A stretch of DNA of 37,574 nt, from positions 1-37,574 of the forward strand of contig JAZLHR010000130.1 of NCBI GenBank assembly GCA_045616945.1, in the 5' to 3' direction. The DNA is from UBA6987 sp045616945 (GTDB lineage: Bacteria > Bacillota > Clostridia > Lachnospirales > Lachnospiraceae). Position numbers and translations under genes: made by a program. Below the pieces are notes generated by a model that did no database searches, was not told the DNA's origin, and saw only the letters and a list, made by a program, of their open reading frames with translations. Every line of letters starts with the position of its first letter. The stretch's first letter is position 1. Positions 8,886-16,389 of the stretch are shown here, one piece after another.

Positions 8886-9152
8886 ATGGCACATAAAAAA
8901 GGTGTAGGCTCTACTAAAAACGGAAGAGATTCCGAAGCGAAGCGACTTGGCGCAAAGAGAGCGGACGGTCAGTTCGTTCTGGCAGGCAACATTCTGTACA
9001 GACAGCGCGGCACCAAGATTCACCCCGGTGTGAATGTTGGCCGCGGCGGTGATGACACCCTGTTCGCATTGGTAGACGGTGTTGTTCGTTTTGAGAGACT
9101 CGGCAAGGATCGCAAGCAGTGCTCCGTATATCCGAAGGCTACCATCGAATAA
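8886..9152 (+). CDS. rpmA: 50S ribosomal protein L27, without N-terminal extension
   Basis: The 88-residue protein starts MAHKKGVGSTKNGRDSE and continues with the usual L27 core. L27 reaches into the peptidyl-transferase centre with its N-terminus. In most Bacillota L27 is made with a ~9-residue extension ending in FF or LF, which the Prp protease removes. Here the coding sequence starts directly at what would be the mature end. The AGGAGG at 8873-8878, 7 nt from the ATG, fixes this start, and no extension-like codons lie upstream. The missing extension agrees with the missing prp gene upstream. Confidence 0.97.
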   Translation: MAHKKGVGSTKNGRDSEAKRLGAKRADGQFVLAGNILYRQRGTKIHPGVNVGRGGDDTLFALVDGVVRFERLGKDRKQCSVYPKATIE

Positions 9153-9171
9153 ACCGACACAATCGGAAAAG

Positions 9172-9197
9172 AGCCGGCGCATATGCGCCGGCTTTTA
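9172..9197 (+). terminator. Rho-independent terminator after rpmA
   Basis: A perfect 22-bp palindrome at 9172-9193 (arms AGCCGGCGCAT/ATGCGCCGGCT) is followed by TTTTAT. It separates rplU-rpmA from obgE. No convincing promoter is seen between it and obgE, so partial read-through is possible. Confidence 0.85.
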
Positions 9198-9266
9198 TCT
9201 TCTGACACCGAAAGGACAGCTGTGCGGCGCGGCCGAATGTCTTTTTCAATGATAAGGAATAATACT

Positions 9267-10544
9267 ATGTTCACGGATTATGCAAAAATCTATATCAGAT
9301 CCGGAAAGGGAGGCGACGGTCATGTCAGCTTCCGCCGGGAAAAATTCGTCCCGGCAGGCGGTCCTGACGGCGGCAACGGCGGCAAGGGCGGCGATATCAT
9401 CTTTCAGGTGGACACGGGACTCAATACACTGACGGATTTCCGCCATGTGCGGAAATATGCGGCGGGCGACGGAGAAGAGGGCGGCAAGCGCCGCTGCTCC
9501 GGACGCAGCGGGGAAGACCTGGTCATCAAGGTGCCCGAGGGGACTGTGGTGAAGGACTTCGAGACCGGTAAGATCATTACGGATATGTCCGGTGATAATT
9601 CGCGCGAAACGATCCTGTTCGGCGGCAGGGGCGGTCTGGGCAATATGAACTTTGCCACCACGACCATGCAGGCACCTAAATACGCGAAGCCCGGTCAGCC
9701 GGGGCAGGAGCGTTATGTAACGCTTGAACTGAAATGTATCGCGGATGTGGGGCTGCTCGGGTATCCGAACGTGGGCAAGTCCACCTTCCTGGCAGCCGTG
9801 ACCAATGCCCGCCCCAAGATCGCGGACTATCCCTTCACGACCATTTCCCCGAACCTGGGCGTGGTGGATGCTCCCGGTGGGAGCGGTTTCGTGATCGCGG
9901 ATATCCCCGGCCTGATCGAAGGCGCGGCGGACGGTGTGGGTCTGGGACACGATTTCCTGCGTCATATCGAGCGCACCCGCCTTCTGGTGCATATTGTGGA
10001 TGCGGCCGGTCTGGAAGGCAGAGACCCTGTTGAGGATATCCGCAGGATCAATGCGGAACTGGAGAAGTACAATCCGGAATTGGCAGAGCTTCCGCAGATC
10101 ATTGTCCCCAACAAGATCGATATCATGGATCCCGAAAGCGATAATCTGGAACGGATCCGCGCTTACGGAGCGGAGCATGGGCTGCCCGTGCTGCCCATTT
10201 CCGCCGGTTCGAGACAGGGGATCCGTGAGCTGCTGCTGAAGATCGAAGAAATGCTGCAGAAGATCGACAAAAAGCCGGTGGTTTTCGAGCGCGAATTCAG
10301 CTGGGCCGATGCGGTCTCGCCGGATCTTCCCTACGATATCACGAAGGAAAAGGATGTTTTCGTGGTCGAGGGCCCTATGATCGAAAAAATGCTGGGCTAT
10401 ACCAATCTGGAGTCCGAAAAGGGCTTCGTTTTCTTCCAGAATTTCCTGAAGGACCGCGGCGTGATCGACCGCCTGAAGTCAATGGGAATGCAGGAAGGCG
10501 ATACCGTCCGGATGTACGGACATGTGTTTGAATACTACGAATAA
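9267..10544 (+). CDS. obgE: GTPase Obg (CgtA)
   Basis: Obg is an essential GTPase involved in late 50S assembly and stress control. The 425-residue protein has the glycine-rich Obg domain (residues 1-158, with repeats such as GGPDGGNGGKGG), a G domain with G1 motif GYPNVGKST at 165-173, DIPGLIEGA for G3 and NKID for G4, and a C-terminal OCT domain ending in the EYYE tail. The ATG at 9267 is chosen because AAGGA lies 8 nt upstream and MFTDYAKIYI is the family start. An upstream in-frame extension would run into the rpmA terminator. The rplU-rpmA-obg order is conserved in bacteria. Confidence 0.97.
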   Translation: MFTDYAKIYIRSGKGGDGHVSFRREKFVPAGGPDGGNGGKGGDIIFQVDTGLNTLTDFRHVRKYAAGDGEEGGKRRCSGRSGEDLVIKVPEGTVVKDFETGKIITDMSGDNSRETILFGGRGGLGNMNFATTTMQAPKYAKPGQPGQERYVTLELKCIADVGLLGYPNVGKSTFLAAVTNARPKIADYPFTTISPNLGVVDAPGGSGFVIADIPGLIEGAADGVGLGHDFLRHIERTRLLVHIVDAAGLEGRDPVEDIRRINAELEKYNPELAELPQIIVPNKIDIMDPESDNLERIRAYGAEHGLPVLPISAGSRQGIRELLLKIEEMLQKIDKKPVVFEREFSWADAVSPDLPYDITKEKDVFVVEGPMIEKMLGYTNLESEKGFVFFQNFLKDRGVIDRLKSMGMQEGDTVRMYGHVFEYYE

Positions 10545-10557
10545 AAGGAGAAATGCG

Positions 10558-12015
10558 ATGAAGATTCGTACACGTTATGCCCCCAGCCCGACCGGCCGTA
10601 TGCATGTCGGCAATCTGCGGACTGCTTTGTATGCCTACCTGATTGCGAAGCATGAGGGCGGCGATTTCCTCCTGAGAATCGAGGATACGGACCAGGGACG
10701 TCTTGTGGAAGGCGCCGTGGATATTATTTACAGAACGCTGGAAAAGACCGGCCTGGTTCATGACGAAGGCCCGGATAAGGACGGCGGCGTAGGCCCTTAT
10801 GTGCAGAGTGAGCGTGTGCGCGCCGGCATTTACATGGAATATGCGAAGCAGCTCGTGGAAAAAGGCGAGGCGTATTATTGCTTCTGCGACAAGGAACGTC
10901 TGGCCAGCCTGAAGCAGACGGTCGTAGACGGGAAGGAGATCACCGTTTACGATAAGCACTGCCTGCATTTGTCCAAGGAAGAAGTGGCGGAAAAGCTTGC
11001 TTCCGGTATGCCTTATGTCATCCGTCAGAATACGCCCAATGAAGGCACGACGACCTTCCACGACGAGCTGTACGGGGATATCACCGTTCCCAACGCGGAA
11101 CTGGACGATATGATCCTGATCAAGTCCGACGGTTTCCCGACCTACAATTTCGCCAATGTAGTCGATGACCATCTGATGGGGATCACGCATGTCGTGCGCG
11201 GCAACGAGTATCTTTCATCCGCTCCCAAATATACCAGACTGTATCAGGCTTTCGGCTGGAAGGAACCGATCTACGTCCACTGCCCGCTGATCACCGATGA
11301 ATTCAAGAAAAAGCTGTCCAAGCGCAGCGGCCATTCCTCCTACGAGGATCTGATCGAGCAGGGCTTTGTAGACGAAGCCGTGGTCAACTATGTGGCGCTG
11401 CTGGGCTGGAGCCCCGAGGACAATAACGAGAAGTTTTCTCTGGCCGAGCTGGTAGAAAAGTTCGATTTCCGCAAGATCAACAAGTCCCCGGCTGTGTTCG
11501 ATATGGCGAAGCTTCGCTGGCTGAACAGCGAGTATATCAAAGCCATGGATGACGAGCGCTACTATGAGAGAGTGCTTCCGGAACTGCAGAAGGTGATCAC
11601 GAAGCCTCTGGACCTGAAAAAAATCGCCGATCTGATGAAGTCCCGTATCGAGATCTTACCGGAAGCAGCAGAGCCTGTCGGATTCTTCCAGGAACTGCCG
11701 GCGTACGAAACGGAGCTATACACCCATAAGAAAATGAAAACGGACAGCCAGGTGTCCCTGACCGTCCTGAAGGAGTTCCTGCCGCTGCTGGAAGCGCAGG
11801 AGGATTACTCTCTGGAAGCCTTGAAGGAGAGCATCGGCGCATTTATCACCGCATCCGGGCGCAAGACCGGCCAGGTGCTGTGGCCCCTGCGTATTGCCGT
11901 ATCCGGTCAGGCAATGACCCCCGGCGGTGCCTATGAGATCATGGAGATCCTCGGCAAAGAGGAATCTCTGCAGCGCATCCGTAAGGGCATGGCGATGTTG
12001 GAGGCGGAAGCGTAA
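10558..12015 (+). CDS. gltX: Glutamyl-tRNA synthetase
   Basis: This class I synthetase charges tRNA-Glu, and in many Bacillota also tRNA-Gln, which is then amidated. The 485-residue protein begins with the Rossmann fold motif APSPTGRMHVGN (HIGH motif as HVGN at 16-19) and carries the KMSKS-type loop KLSKR at 252-256. The C-terminal anticodon-binding helices are present and the length is normal. The ATG at 10558 has AAGGAG 7 nt upstream, 13 nt after obgE. The stop TAA directly abuts the next ATG (TAAATG). Whether this enzyme is discriminating cannot be read from the sequence. Confidence 0.96.
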   Translation: MKIRTRYAPSPTGRMHVGNLRTALYAYLIAKHEGGDFLLRIEDTDQGRLVEGAVDIIYRTLEKTGLVHDEGPDKDGGVGPYVQSERVRAGIYMEYAKQLVEKGEAYYCFCDKERLASLKQTVVDGKEITVYDKHCLHLSKEEVAEKLASGMPYVIRQNTPNEGTTTFHDELYGDITVPNAELDDMILIKSDGFPTYNFANVVDDHLMGITHVVRGNEYLSSAPKYTRLYQAFGWKEPIYVHCPLITDEFKKKLSKRSGHSSYEDLIEQGFVDEAVVNYVALLGWSPEDNNEKFSLAELVEKFDFRKINKSPAVFDMAKLRWLNSEYIKAMDDERYYERVLPELQKVITKPLDLKKIADLMKSRIEILPEAAEPVGFFQELPAYETELYTHKKMKTDSQVSLTVLKEFLPLLEAQEDYSLEALKESIGAFITASGRKTGQVLWPLRIAVSGQAMTPGGAYEIMEILGKEESLQRIRKGMAMLEAEA

Positions 12016-13857
12016 ATGGCAGTCAATACGGAACAGCAGAAAGCGATCATGCACTGCGGGGGGCCGGAAATGGTTTTGGCCGGCCCCGGTTCCGGAAACA
12101 CGACCGTAATCACACAGCGAATCAAGACACTTATTGAGAATTATCACATACCCCCGACGAATATTTTGGTGGTTACGTTCACCCGTGCCGCTGCCGGCGA
12201 AATGAAGACGCGCTTCGAGCGTCTGGCCGGCGGCAGCGCGGAAGGCGTTCTTTTCGGAACATTTCATGCGGTCTTTTACCGCATCCTGCGCGAAGCCTGT
12301 AATTTCAGTCAGAACGCCGTTGTCTCAGCGGCGGAGCAGTCTGCCTGGTTACGGACTTTTTTGTATTCTCAAAAGGAGGCTTTCCCCGAGGAAGCCGGCT
12401 TCCCGGAAGAACTGGCACAGGAGATCGGATCCGTGAAGATGCGCGGGCTGCCGGTCGAGGGCTACGAGGCAAAATGCTGCAGCACCGCCCTGTTCGGGGC
12501 CGCCTATGCCTATTACCGGACGCGTCTCCGCAGCGAGAAGCGCCTGGATTTCGAAGATATGGCGCAGCTGTGCCTGCAGCTGTTCCGGACGCGCCCCGGC
12601 GTGCTGAAATATTGGCAGGAACGCTTTCGGTATATCCTGGTGGATGAATTCCAGGACATCAGCGGGACGCAGTATGAGGTGCTGAAGCTTCTTGCGGCAC
12701 CGGAAAACAACCTGTTCATCGTCGGAGATGACGACCAGTCGATCTACCGGTTTCGGGGAGCCAGCCCCGGCTTCATGCGGCAATTCGCGGAAGACTATCC
12801 GCGTGCGGAAAAGGTCATATTGAAGCAGTGCTACCGCTGTTCGCCGCAGATCCTGCGGTCCGCCGAGCGGCTGATCCGTCATAATACGCAGCGCTTCAAA
12901 AAGAAACTGCAGTCGGAGGCGGAAGACGGCCCGAAGCCGGCATTTTGCTGCTTCGAGAACCAGTCGGCGCAGACCGATTATATCCTGCGGGAACTGGAAC
13001 GGCTGCACCGGCAGGGAATGCCCTGGGAGGAAATGGCCGTTCTGTTCCGGACCGGATTCCATGAACAGGGAATGACTGCGGCATTGCTGCGGCGGGATAT
13101 TCCCTTCCATATGAATGAGCGGGTGCAGGATATCCACTCCCACTGGATCGCGCAGGATCTGTTTGCCTACCTGCGGCTGGGGGAAGGCGGACGGAGCCGG
13201 GCGGATTTTCTGCAGATCGCCAATAAGCCGCTGCGGTATCTTTCCCGGGATGCTTTCCCGGATGAGACCGTCAGTATCTTCTCGCTCCGCGAATATTACA
13301 GAGGGAAGGAATGGATGCTGGACCGCGTGGACCGTCTGGATTATGACCTGCGTGTTCTGCGGCAGCTGCGGCCCTTTGCGGCGGTGGAATATGTCCGCCG
13401 GGAAATGGGCTATGAGAATTATGTCAAAGAGAAAGCTTCGGGGCAGAACCGCAGCCCGCAGGATCTGATGAATGTTTTGGATTATCTGCAGGAGGAGAGC
13501 GCGGGCTTTGACAGTCTGCGGGCCTGGCAGGAGGATATCGCGGACCGGCGGGAAAAATTGCGCCGCCTGCAGGAAAAGAAGGAAAAGTCCGGCGTGGAGA
13601 TATCTACCATGCACGGCGCCAAGGGCCTGGAATATGACGCGGTTTTTATTCCCGATGTCAACGAGGAGATCGTGCCGCACCGGCGTTCGATGGACGATGA
13701 GGGGCTGGAAGAGGAAAGACGGCTTTTGTATGTGGCCATGACACGGGCGCGCAGACTGCTGACAGTGAGTTGGCTGGCGAATCGGCGTGCAGCAAAGGAA
13801 TTGCCCTCCCGGTTCATTATGGAATGTCTGGGCAATGAAAAAGCGCAGATCTTCTGA
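12016..13857 (+). CDS. UvrD/Rep-family SF1 helicase with altered Walker A (K28N)
   Basis: The 613-residue SF1A helicase-like protein is shorter than PcrA/UvrD (~730). It retains the Q motif (TEQQKAI), motif II DEFQD at 210-214, motif III VGDDDQSIYRFRGA, motif V STMHGAKGLEYD and motif VI RLLYVAMTRAR. In Walker A the expected GPGSGKT reads GPGSGNT: codon 28 (12097-12099) is AAC, not AAA or AAG. That lysine holds the beta and gamma phosphates, and its replacement normally abolishes ATP hydrolysis. All other motifs and the frame are intact, so this is not a decayed gene. It may be a recent point mutation, a sequencing error, or an ATPase-silent form. It has no separate ribosome site and starts directly after the gltX stop, so translation is probably coupled. 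Confidence 0.9.
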   Translation: MAVNTEQQKAIMHCGGPEMVLAGPGSGNTTVITQRIKTLIENYHIPPTNILVVTFTRAAAGEMKTRFERLAGGSAEGVLFGTFHAVFYRILREACNFSQNAVVSAAEQSAWLRTFLYSQKEAFPEEAGFPEELAQEIGSVKMRGLPVEGYEAKCCSTALFGAAYAYYRTRLRSEKRLDFEDMAQLCLQLFRTRPGVLKYWQERFRYILVDEFQDISGTQYEVLKLLAAPENNLFIVGDDDQSIYRFRGASPGFMRQFAEDYPRAEKVILKQCYRCSPQILRSAERLIRHNTQRFKKKLQSEAEDGPKPAFCCFENQSAQTDYILRELERLHRQGMPWEEMAVLFRTGFHEQGMTAALLRRDIPFHMNERVQDIHSHWIAQDLFAYLRLGEGGRSRADFLQIANKPLRYLSRDAFPDETVSIFSLREYYRGKEWMLDRVDRLDYDLRVLRQLRPFAAVEYVRREMGYENYVKEKASGQNRSPQDLMNVLDYLQEESAGFDSLRAWQEDIADRREKLRRLQEKKEKSGVEISTMHGAKGLEYDAVFIPDVNEEIVPHRRSMDDEGLEEERRLLYVAMTRARRLLTVSWLANRRAAKELPSRFIMECLGNEKAQIF

Positions 13858-13946
13858 CCGAAGCCGGAACAGGTGGGTGTTTGGACCCGTCCGGAAATAG
13901 AAGATCAAGGCCGCTGCTGCCCGGCAGGAGAGCGGCGGCTGACAGG

Positions 13947-14035
13947 AAAAGAGCAGAGACAAATGAACCGACCTCCGATCGTTAGATGGATGGTCTGACT
14001 TTCGGGGGCCGTTCAATATTGTCTCTGCTCTTTTT
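13947..14035. terminator. Long bidirectional hairpin terminator between convergent genes
   Basis: A perfect 16-bp outer stem (AAAAGAGCAGAGACAA at 13947-13962 with its complement at 14019-14034) encloses an imperfect inner stem starting TGAAC/GTTCA. The A-run on the left and T-run on the right make it work as a terminator for both strands. It separates the rightward helicase from the leftward DUF1292 genes. The rest of the gap (13858-13946 and 14036-14098) shows nothing else. Confidence 0.8.
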
Positions 14036-14098
14036 GTGCGATCAGGCGGGAAAAGACATGGTTCACCCTGCCCGATTGCATATTTGAGATGAAAGGAT

Positions 14099-14434
14099 TT
14101 ACGGATGGATATGCTCGCCGGGACCGTCCGGGGTCAGCTCGGTGTAGTCTTCCTCGTCGGCAACTTCGTCGAAGCGCTCGCAGACTGCCTGAAATTCTTC
14201 CTCATCCTCGATATCATCCAGGATCGGTTGGCCGTCGGCATCCTCGCGGTAGCCGTACAGATAGATCTCCGCATCTTCGCTTTCGGCATCCTTGACAGGC
14301 AGCAGGGCTATATACTGCTTGTCATTCAGCGGGAAGATCGTAAGAACGATGCAGTCTTCCTGCGATCCGCCGTCCAGATCCAGAGTGAGGATCAATTCCT
14401 CTTCTTCATAGGGGGTAGCTTGCTTGTCTTCCAT
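14099..14434 (-). CDS. DUF1292 protein, copy 2
   Basis: The 111-residue, very acidic protein resembles the DUF1292 family (YrzB-like), small proteins of unknown function common in Bacillota. The core reads LTLDLDGGSQEDCIVLTIFPLNDKQYIALLP, then a YLYGY strand, then an acidic region with DDIEDEEEFQAVCERFDE. It is clearly paralogous to the upstream gene at 14451-14765: the same order of motifs (EDCIVL/EECIVL, YIALLP/YVALLP, DDIED/GDIED, FQAVCERFDE/FDAVCDRFDE) is shared. The ATG at 14434 has AGGAGG 6 nt upstream. The longer upstream frame reads through the neighbouring gene out of phase and is rejected. No catalytic motif is apparent. Confidence 0.85.
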   Translation of the reverse strand: MEDKQATPYEEEELILTLDLDGGSQEDCIVLTIFPLNDKQYIALLPVKDAESEDAEIYLYGYREDADGQPILDDIEDEEEFQAVCERFDEVADEEDYTELTPDGPGEHIHP

Positions 14435-14450
14435 AGGGGGCCTCCTGTGA

Positions 14451-14765
14451 TTATTTGTCTTTTTCTTCTTCTGCGTCGAATTCATCTTCGTCCAGAAGCT
14501 CGTCAAAACGGTCGCAGACGGCGTCGAACACTTCGTCGTCTTCGATATCTCCGAGAACCGGCTCTCCGTCATCACCGACGGTATAGGTGTAGAAGTAGAC
14601 CTCTGCATCTTCCTTTTCGGCTTCGGAGGCGGGCAGCAGGGCAACATAATCTTTGCCGTCAACCTCAAATACGGAAAGAACGATACATTCTTCCTCGCTG
14701 CCCTCTTCCATTTCCAGAGTAACGGTCATATTCTCTTCCTGCAGCATTTCATGATTGTCTTCCAT
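14451..14765 (-). CDS. DUF1292 protein, copy 1
   Basis: The 104-residue acidic protein of the DUF1292 family starts MEDNHEM. It has a core of short beta strands (VTLEMEEGSEEECIVLSVF, DYVALLPASE, VYFYTYTV) and an acidic C-terminal helix (FDAVCDRFDELLDEDEF). The ATG at 14765 has AGAGGA 8 nt upstream. A longer frame would extend through the tandem repeats, but the repeats shift frame from unit to unit, so that extension is not coding. It sits 16 nt before the second copy on the same strand. In B. subtilis a DUF1292 gene (yrzB) lies with yrrK, but no such neighbours are seen here. Function unknown. Confidence 0.86.
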   Translation of the reverse strand: MEDNHEMLQEENMTVTLEMEEGSEEECIVLSVFEVDGKDYVALLPASEAEKEDAEVYFYTYTVGDDGEPVLGDIEDDEVFDAVCDRFDELLDEDEFDAEEEKDK

Positions 14766-14813
14766 GTGATTAATCCTCTCTTTATTTGATATCAAAAGGG
14801 TGTGATAAATTCC

Positions 14814-15086
14814 GAAATCCCGGTTTTCCTTCGAAAACCAGCTGCATTTCTGCGCTGCGCAGAAAGTGTAATCCACGGGATTTCTTCGCGCTGCGCGTTC
14901 CCGAAATCCCGGTTTTCCTTCGAAAACCGGTGGTTTTCTGCACTGCGCAGATAGTGTAATCCACGGGATTTCTCCGCGCTGCGTGCTCTCAAAATCCCGG
15001 TTTTCCTTCGAAAACCGGTGGTTTTCTGCGCTGCGGTGATAGTGTAATCCACGGGATTTCTCCGCGCTGCGCGCTCTCGAAATCCC
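14814..15086. repeat. Tandem array of ~88-bp structured repeats (3 full units plus start of a fourth)
   Basis: Units start at 14814, 14903 and 14991, with a broken fourth at 15079, so the period is 88-89 bp. Each unit has the same order of palindromes: GAAATCCCG, a hairpin CGGTTTTC-CTTC-GAAAACCG (near perfect in units 2 and 3, mismatched in unit 1), a CTGCGC/GCGCAG element, AATCC-ACG-GGATT, and a GCGCTGCGC element. The first and fourth parts also pair with each other (GAAATCCCG with CGGGATTTC). The period is not a multiple of three, so the similar peptides read from successive units fall in different frames and are not a protein. The array lies between ychF and the DUF1292 genes, on the 5' side of the latter. 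There are no unique spacers, so it is not CRISPR. Confidence 0.9.
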
Positions 15087-15093
15087 TGCAAAC

Positions 15094-15141
15094 CATTCGT
15101 AATCCGCTCGTTTTTCTGCGAAAAACGGCTCTTTACGAATG
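15094..15141. repeat. Nested inverted repeat next to the tandem array
   Basis: Outer arms CATTCGTAA (15094-15102) and TTACGAATG (15133-15141) enclose an inner hairpin CGTTTTT..AAAAACG. It is a separate cruciform-capable element in the ~450-bp gene-free interval between ychF and the DUF1292 genes. Confidence 0.8.
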
Positions 15142-15155
15142 TTTTGACGGGTCAT

Positions 15156-15204
15156 GAATCCTCCGCCCTGCGATTGAGCTGGCTCATCGCAGAATGGAGG
15201 ATTC
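15156..15204. terminator. Strong 49-nt hairpin just past the ychF stop (terminator-like, no T-run)
   Basis: Arms GAATCCTCC (15156-15164) and GGAGGATTC (15196-15204) enclose a second stem CTGCGA-TTGAGC/GCTCAT-CGCAG. It begins 11 nt after the leftward ychF stop. Neither side has a T-run, so it may protect the mRNA 3' end rather than act as an intrinsic terminator. Confidence 0.6.
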
Positions 15205-15214
15205 AGACCCTGGA

Positions 15215-16312
15215 TTACACGTTGAACCTAAACAGCACGACGTCGCCGTCCTGCATGACGTAATCTTTGCCTTCCAGGCGGACCTGGCCTTTTTCCTTGG
15301 CGGCGGCGTAGGAGCCTGCAGCCAGCAGATCTTCATAATTGACGACCTCGGCACGAATGAAGCCGCGTTCGAAGTCGGTATGGATCTTCCCGGCGGCCTG
15401 CGGTGCCTTGGTGCCCTTTGTGATGGTCCAGGCGCGCGTTTCCTTTTCGCCGGCGGTCAGGAAGCTGATCAGCCCAAGCAGATTGTAGCTGGCCGCAATG
15501 AGTTTTTCAAGTCCGGCAGCACTGAGCCCGAGATCCGCAAGAAATTCCTTGCGCTCATCGTCTTCCAGCTCGGCCATTTCCTCTTCCAGCTTGGCGCTGA
15601 TGACGAACACTTCGCTGCCTTCTTCCGCGGCAAACTTGCGTACATCGGCAACAAAGGCATTGGAAGCTCCGTCATCGGCCAGGTCATCCTCCGCAACATT
15701 GGCTGCGTAAATGACCGGCTTGGAGGTGAGCAGATCCAGTGATGCGATGAGGGCTGCCTCATCGTCGTTTTCGGGCACATAGGTCTTGGCCTGCTTGCCG
15801 GCATTCAGTACCTCCAGCAGCTTTTTCAGCAGCTTGACTTCCGCCGCTGCGGACTTGTCGTTCATGGCGGAGCGGGCTGTTTTGGAAAGGCGGCGCTCCA
15901 AGACCTCGATATCGGCAAATATCAATTCCAGTTCGATCGTATCGATATCCCGGGCGGGATTGACGCTGCCGTCTACATGGACTACGTTTCCGTCCTCAAA
16001 GCAGCGCACCACATGTACGATGGCATCCACCTCACGGATATGCGCGAGGAACTGGTTGCCGAGCCCTTCACCCTTGCTGGCACCCTTGACAAGCCCGGCG
16101 ATATCCACGAATTCGATTACGGCCGGCGTGATCTTTCTGGTGTTGTAAAAATCACCCAGCAGCTTCAGGCGGAAATCCGGCACCGTAACGATGCCTACGT
16201 TCGGATCTATGGTGCAGAAGGGATAGTTGGCTGCCTCGGCACCGGCCTTGGTCAGCGAGTTGAACAACGTGCTTTTCCCGACATTGGGAAGACCTACGAT
16301 ACCCAGCTTCAT
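15215..16312 (-). CDS. ychF: Ribosome-binding ATPase/GTPase YchF (OLA1 family)
   Basis: YchF is a universally conserved Obg-superfamily P-loop protein that prefers ATP, binds ribosomes and responds to oxidative stress. The 365-residue product has normal length. It shows G1 GLPNVGKST at residues 7-15, DIAGLVKGASKGEGLGN as switch II, a coiled-coil insertion (LERRLSKTARS..LLKKLLEVL), and a C-terminal TGS domain with AWTITKGTKAPQAAGKIHTDFERGFIRAEV. The ATG at 16312 has AAGGAG 7 nt upstream. A TATAAT-like box lies about 25 nt upstream of the start (16339-16344), but no clear -35 was seen. The structured repeat region follows it downstream. Confidence 0.97.
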   Translation of the reverse strand: MKLGIVGLPNVGKSTLFNSLTKAGAEAANYPFCTIDPNVGIVTVPDFRLKLLGDFYNTRKITPAVIEFVDIAGLVKGASKGEGLGNQFLAHIREVDAIVHVVRCFEDGNVVHVDGSVNPARDIDTIELELIFADIEVLERRLSKTARSAMNDKSAAAEVKLLKKLLEVLNAGKQAKTYVPENDDEAALIASLDLLTSKPVIYAANVAEDDLADDGASNAFVADVRKFAAEEGSEVFVISAKLEEEMAELEDDERKEFLADLGLSAAGLEKLIAASYNLLGLISFLTAGEKETRAWTITKGTKAPQAAGKIHTDFERGFIRAEVVNYEDLLAAGSYAAAKEKGQVRLEGKDYVMQDGDVVLFRFNV

Positions 16313-16389
16313 GTATTGACTCCTTTATACCTTTTCGGATTATATTCTTCAAACAGGGACGGGATCGCCGTCTCGTATTTCTGTTGAGA

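Noticed and set aside
9183..9266. Upstream extension of obgE by 28 codons
   Set aside because: It starts inside the rpmA terminator stem; AAGGA 8 nt before 9267 and the family N-terminus support the shorter form.
12016..13857. Treating the helicase as a pseudogene
   Set aside because: The frame is complete and only one motif residue is changed; no stop or frameshift is present.
14814..15086. CRISPR array
   Set aside because: Units of 88 bp are contiguous with no unique spacers, and no cas genes are nearby.
14451..15155. A 234-residue minus-strand reading frame running from the hairpins through the repeats into the first DUF1292 gene
   Set aside because: The repeated peptides appear in a different frame in each unit because the period is 88-89 bp, and a good ribosome site lies directly before the ATG at 14765.
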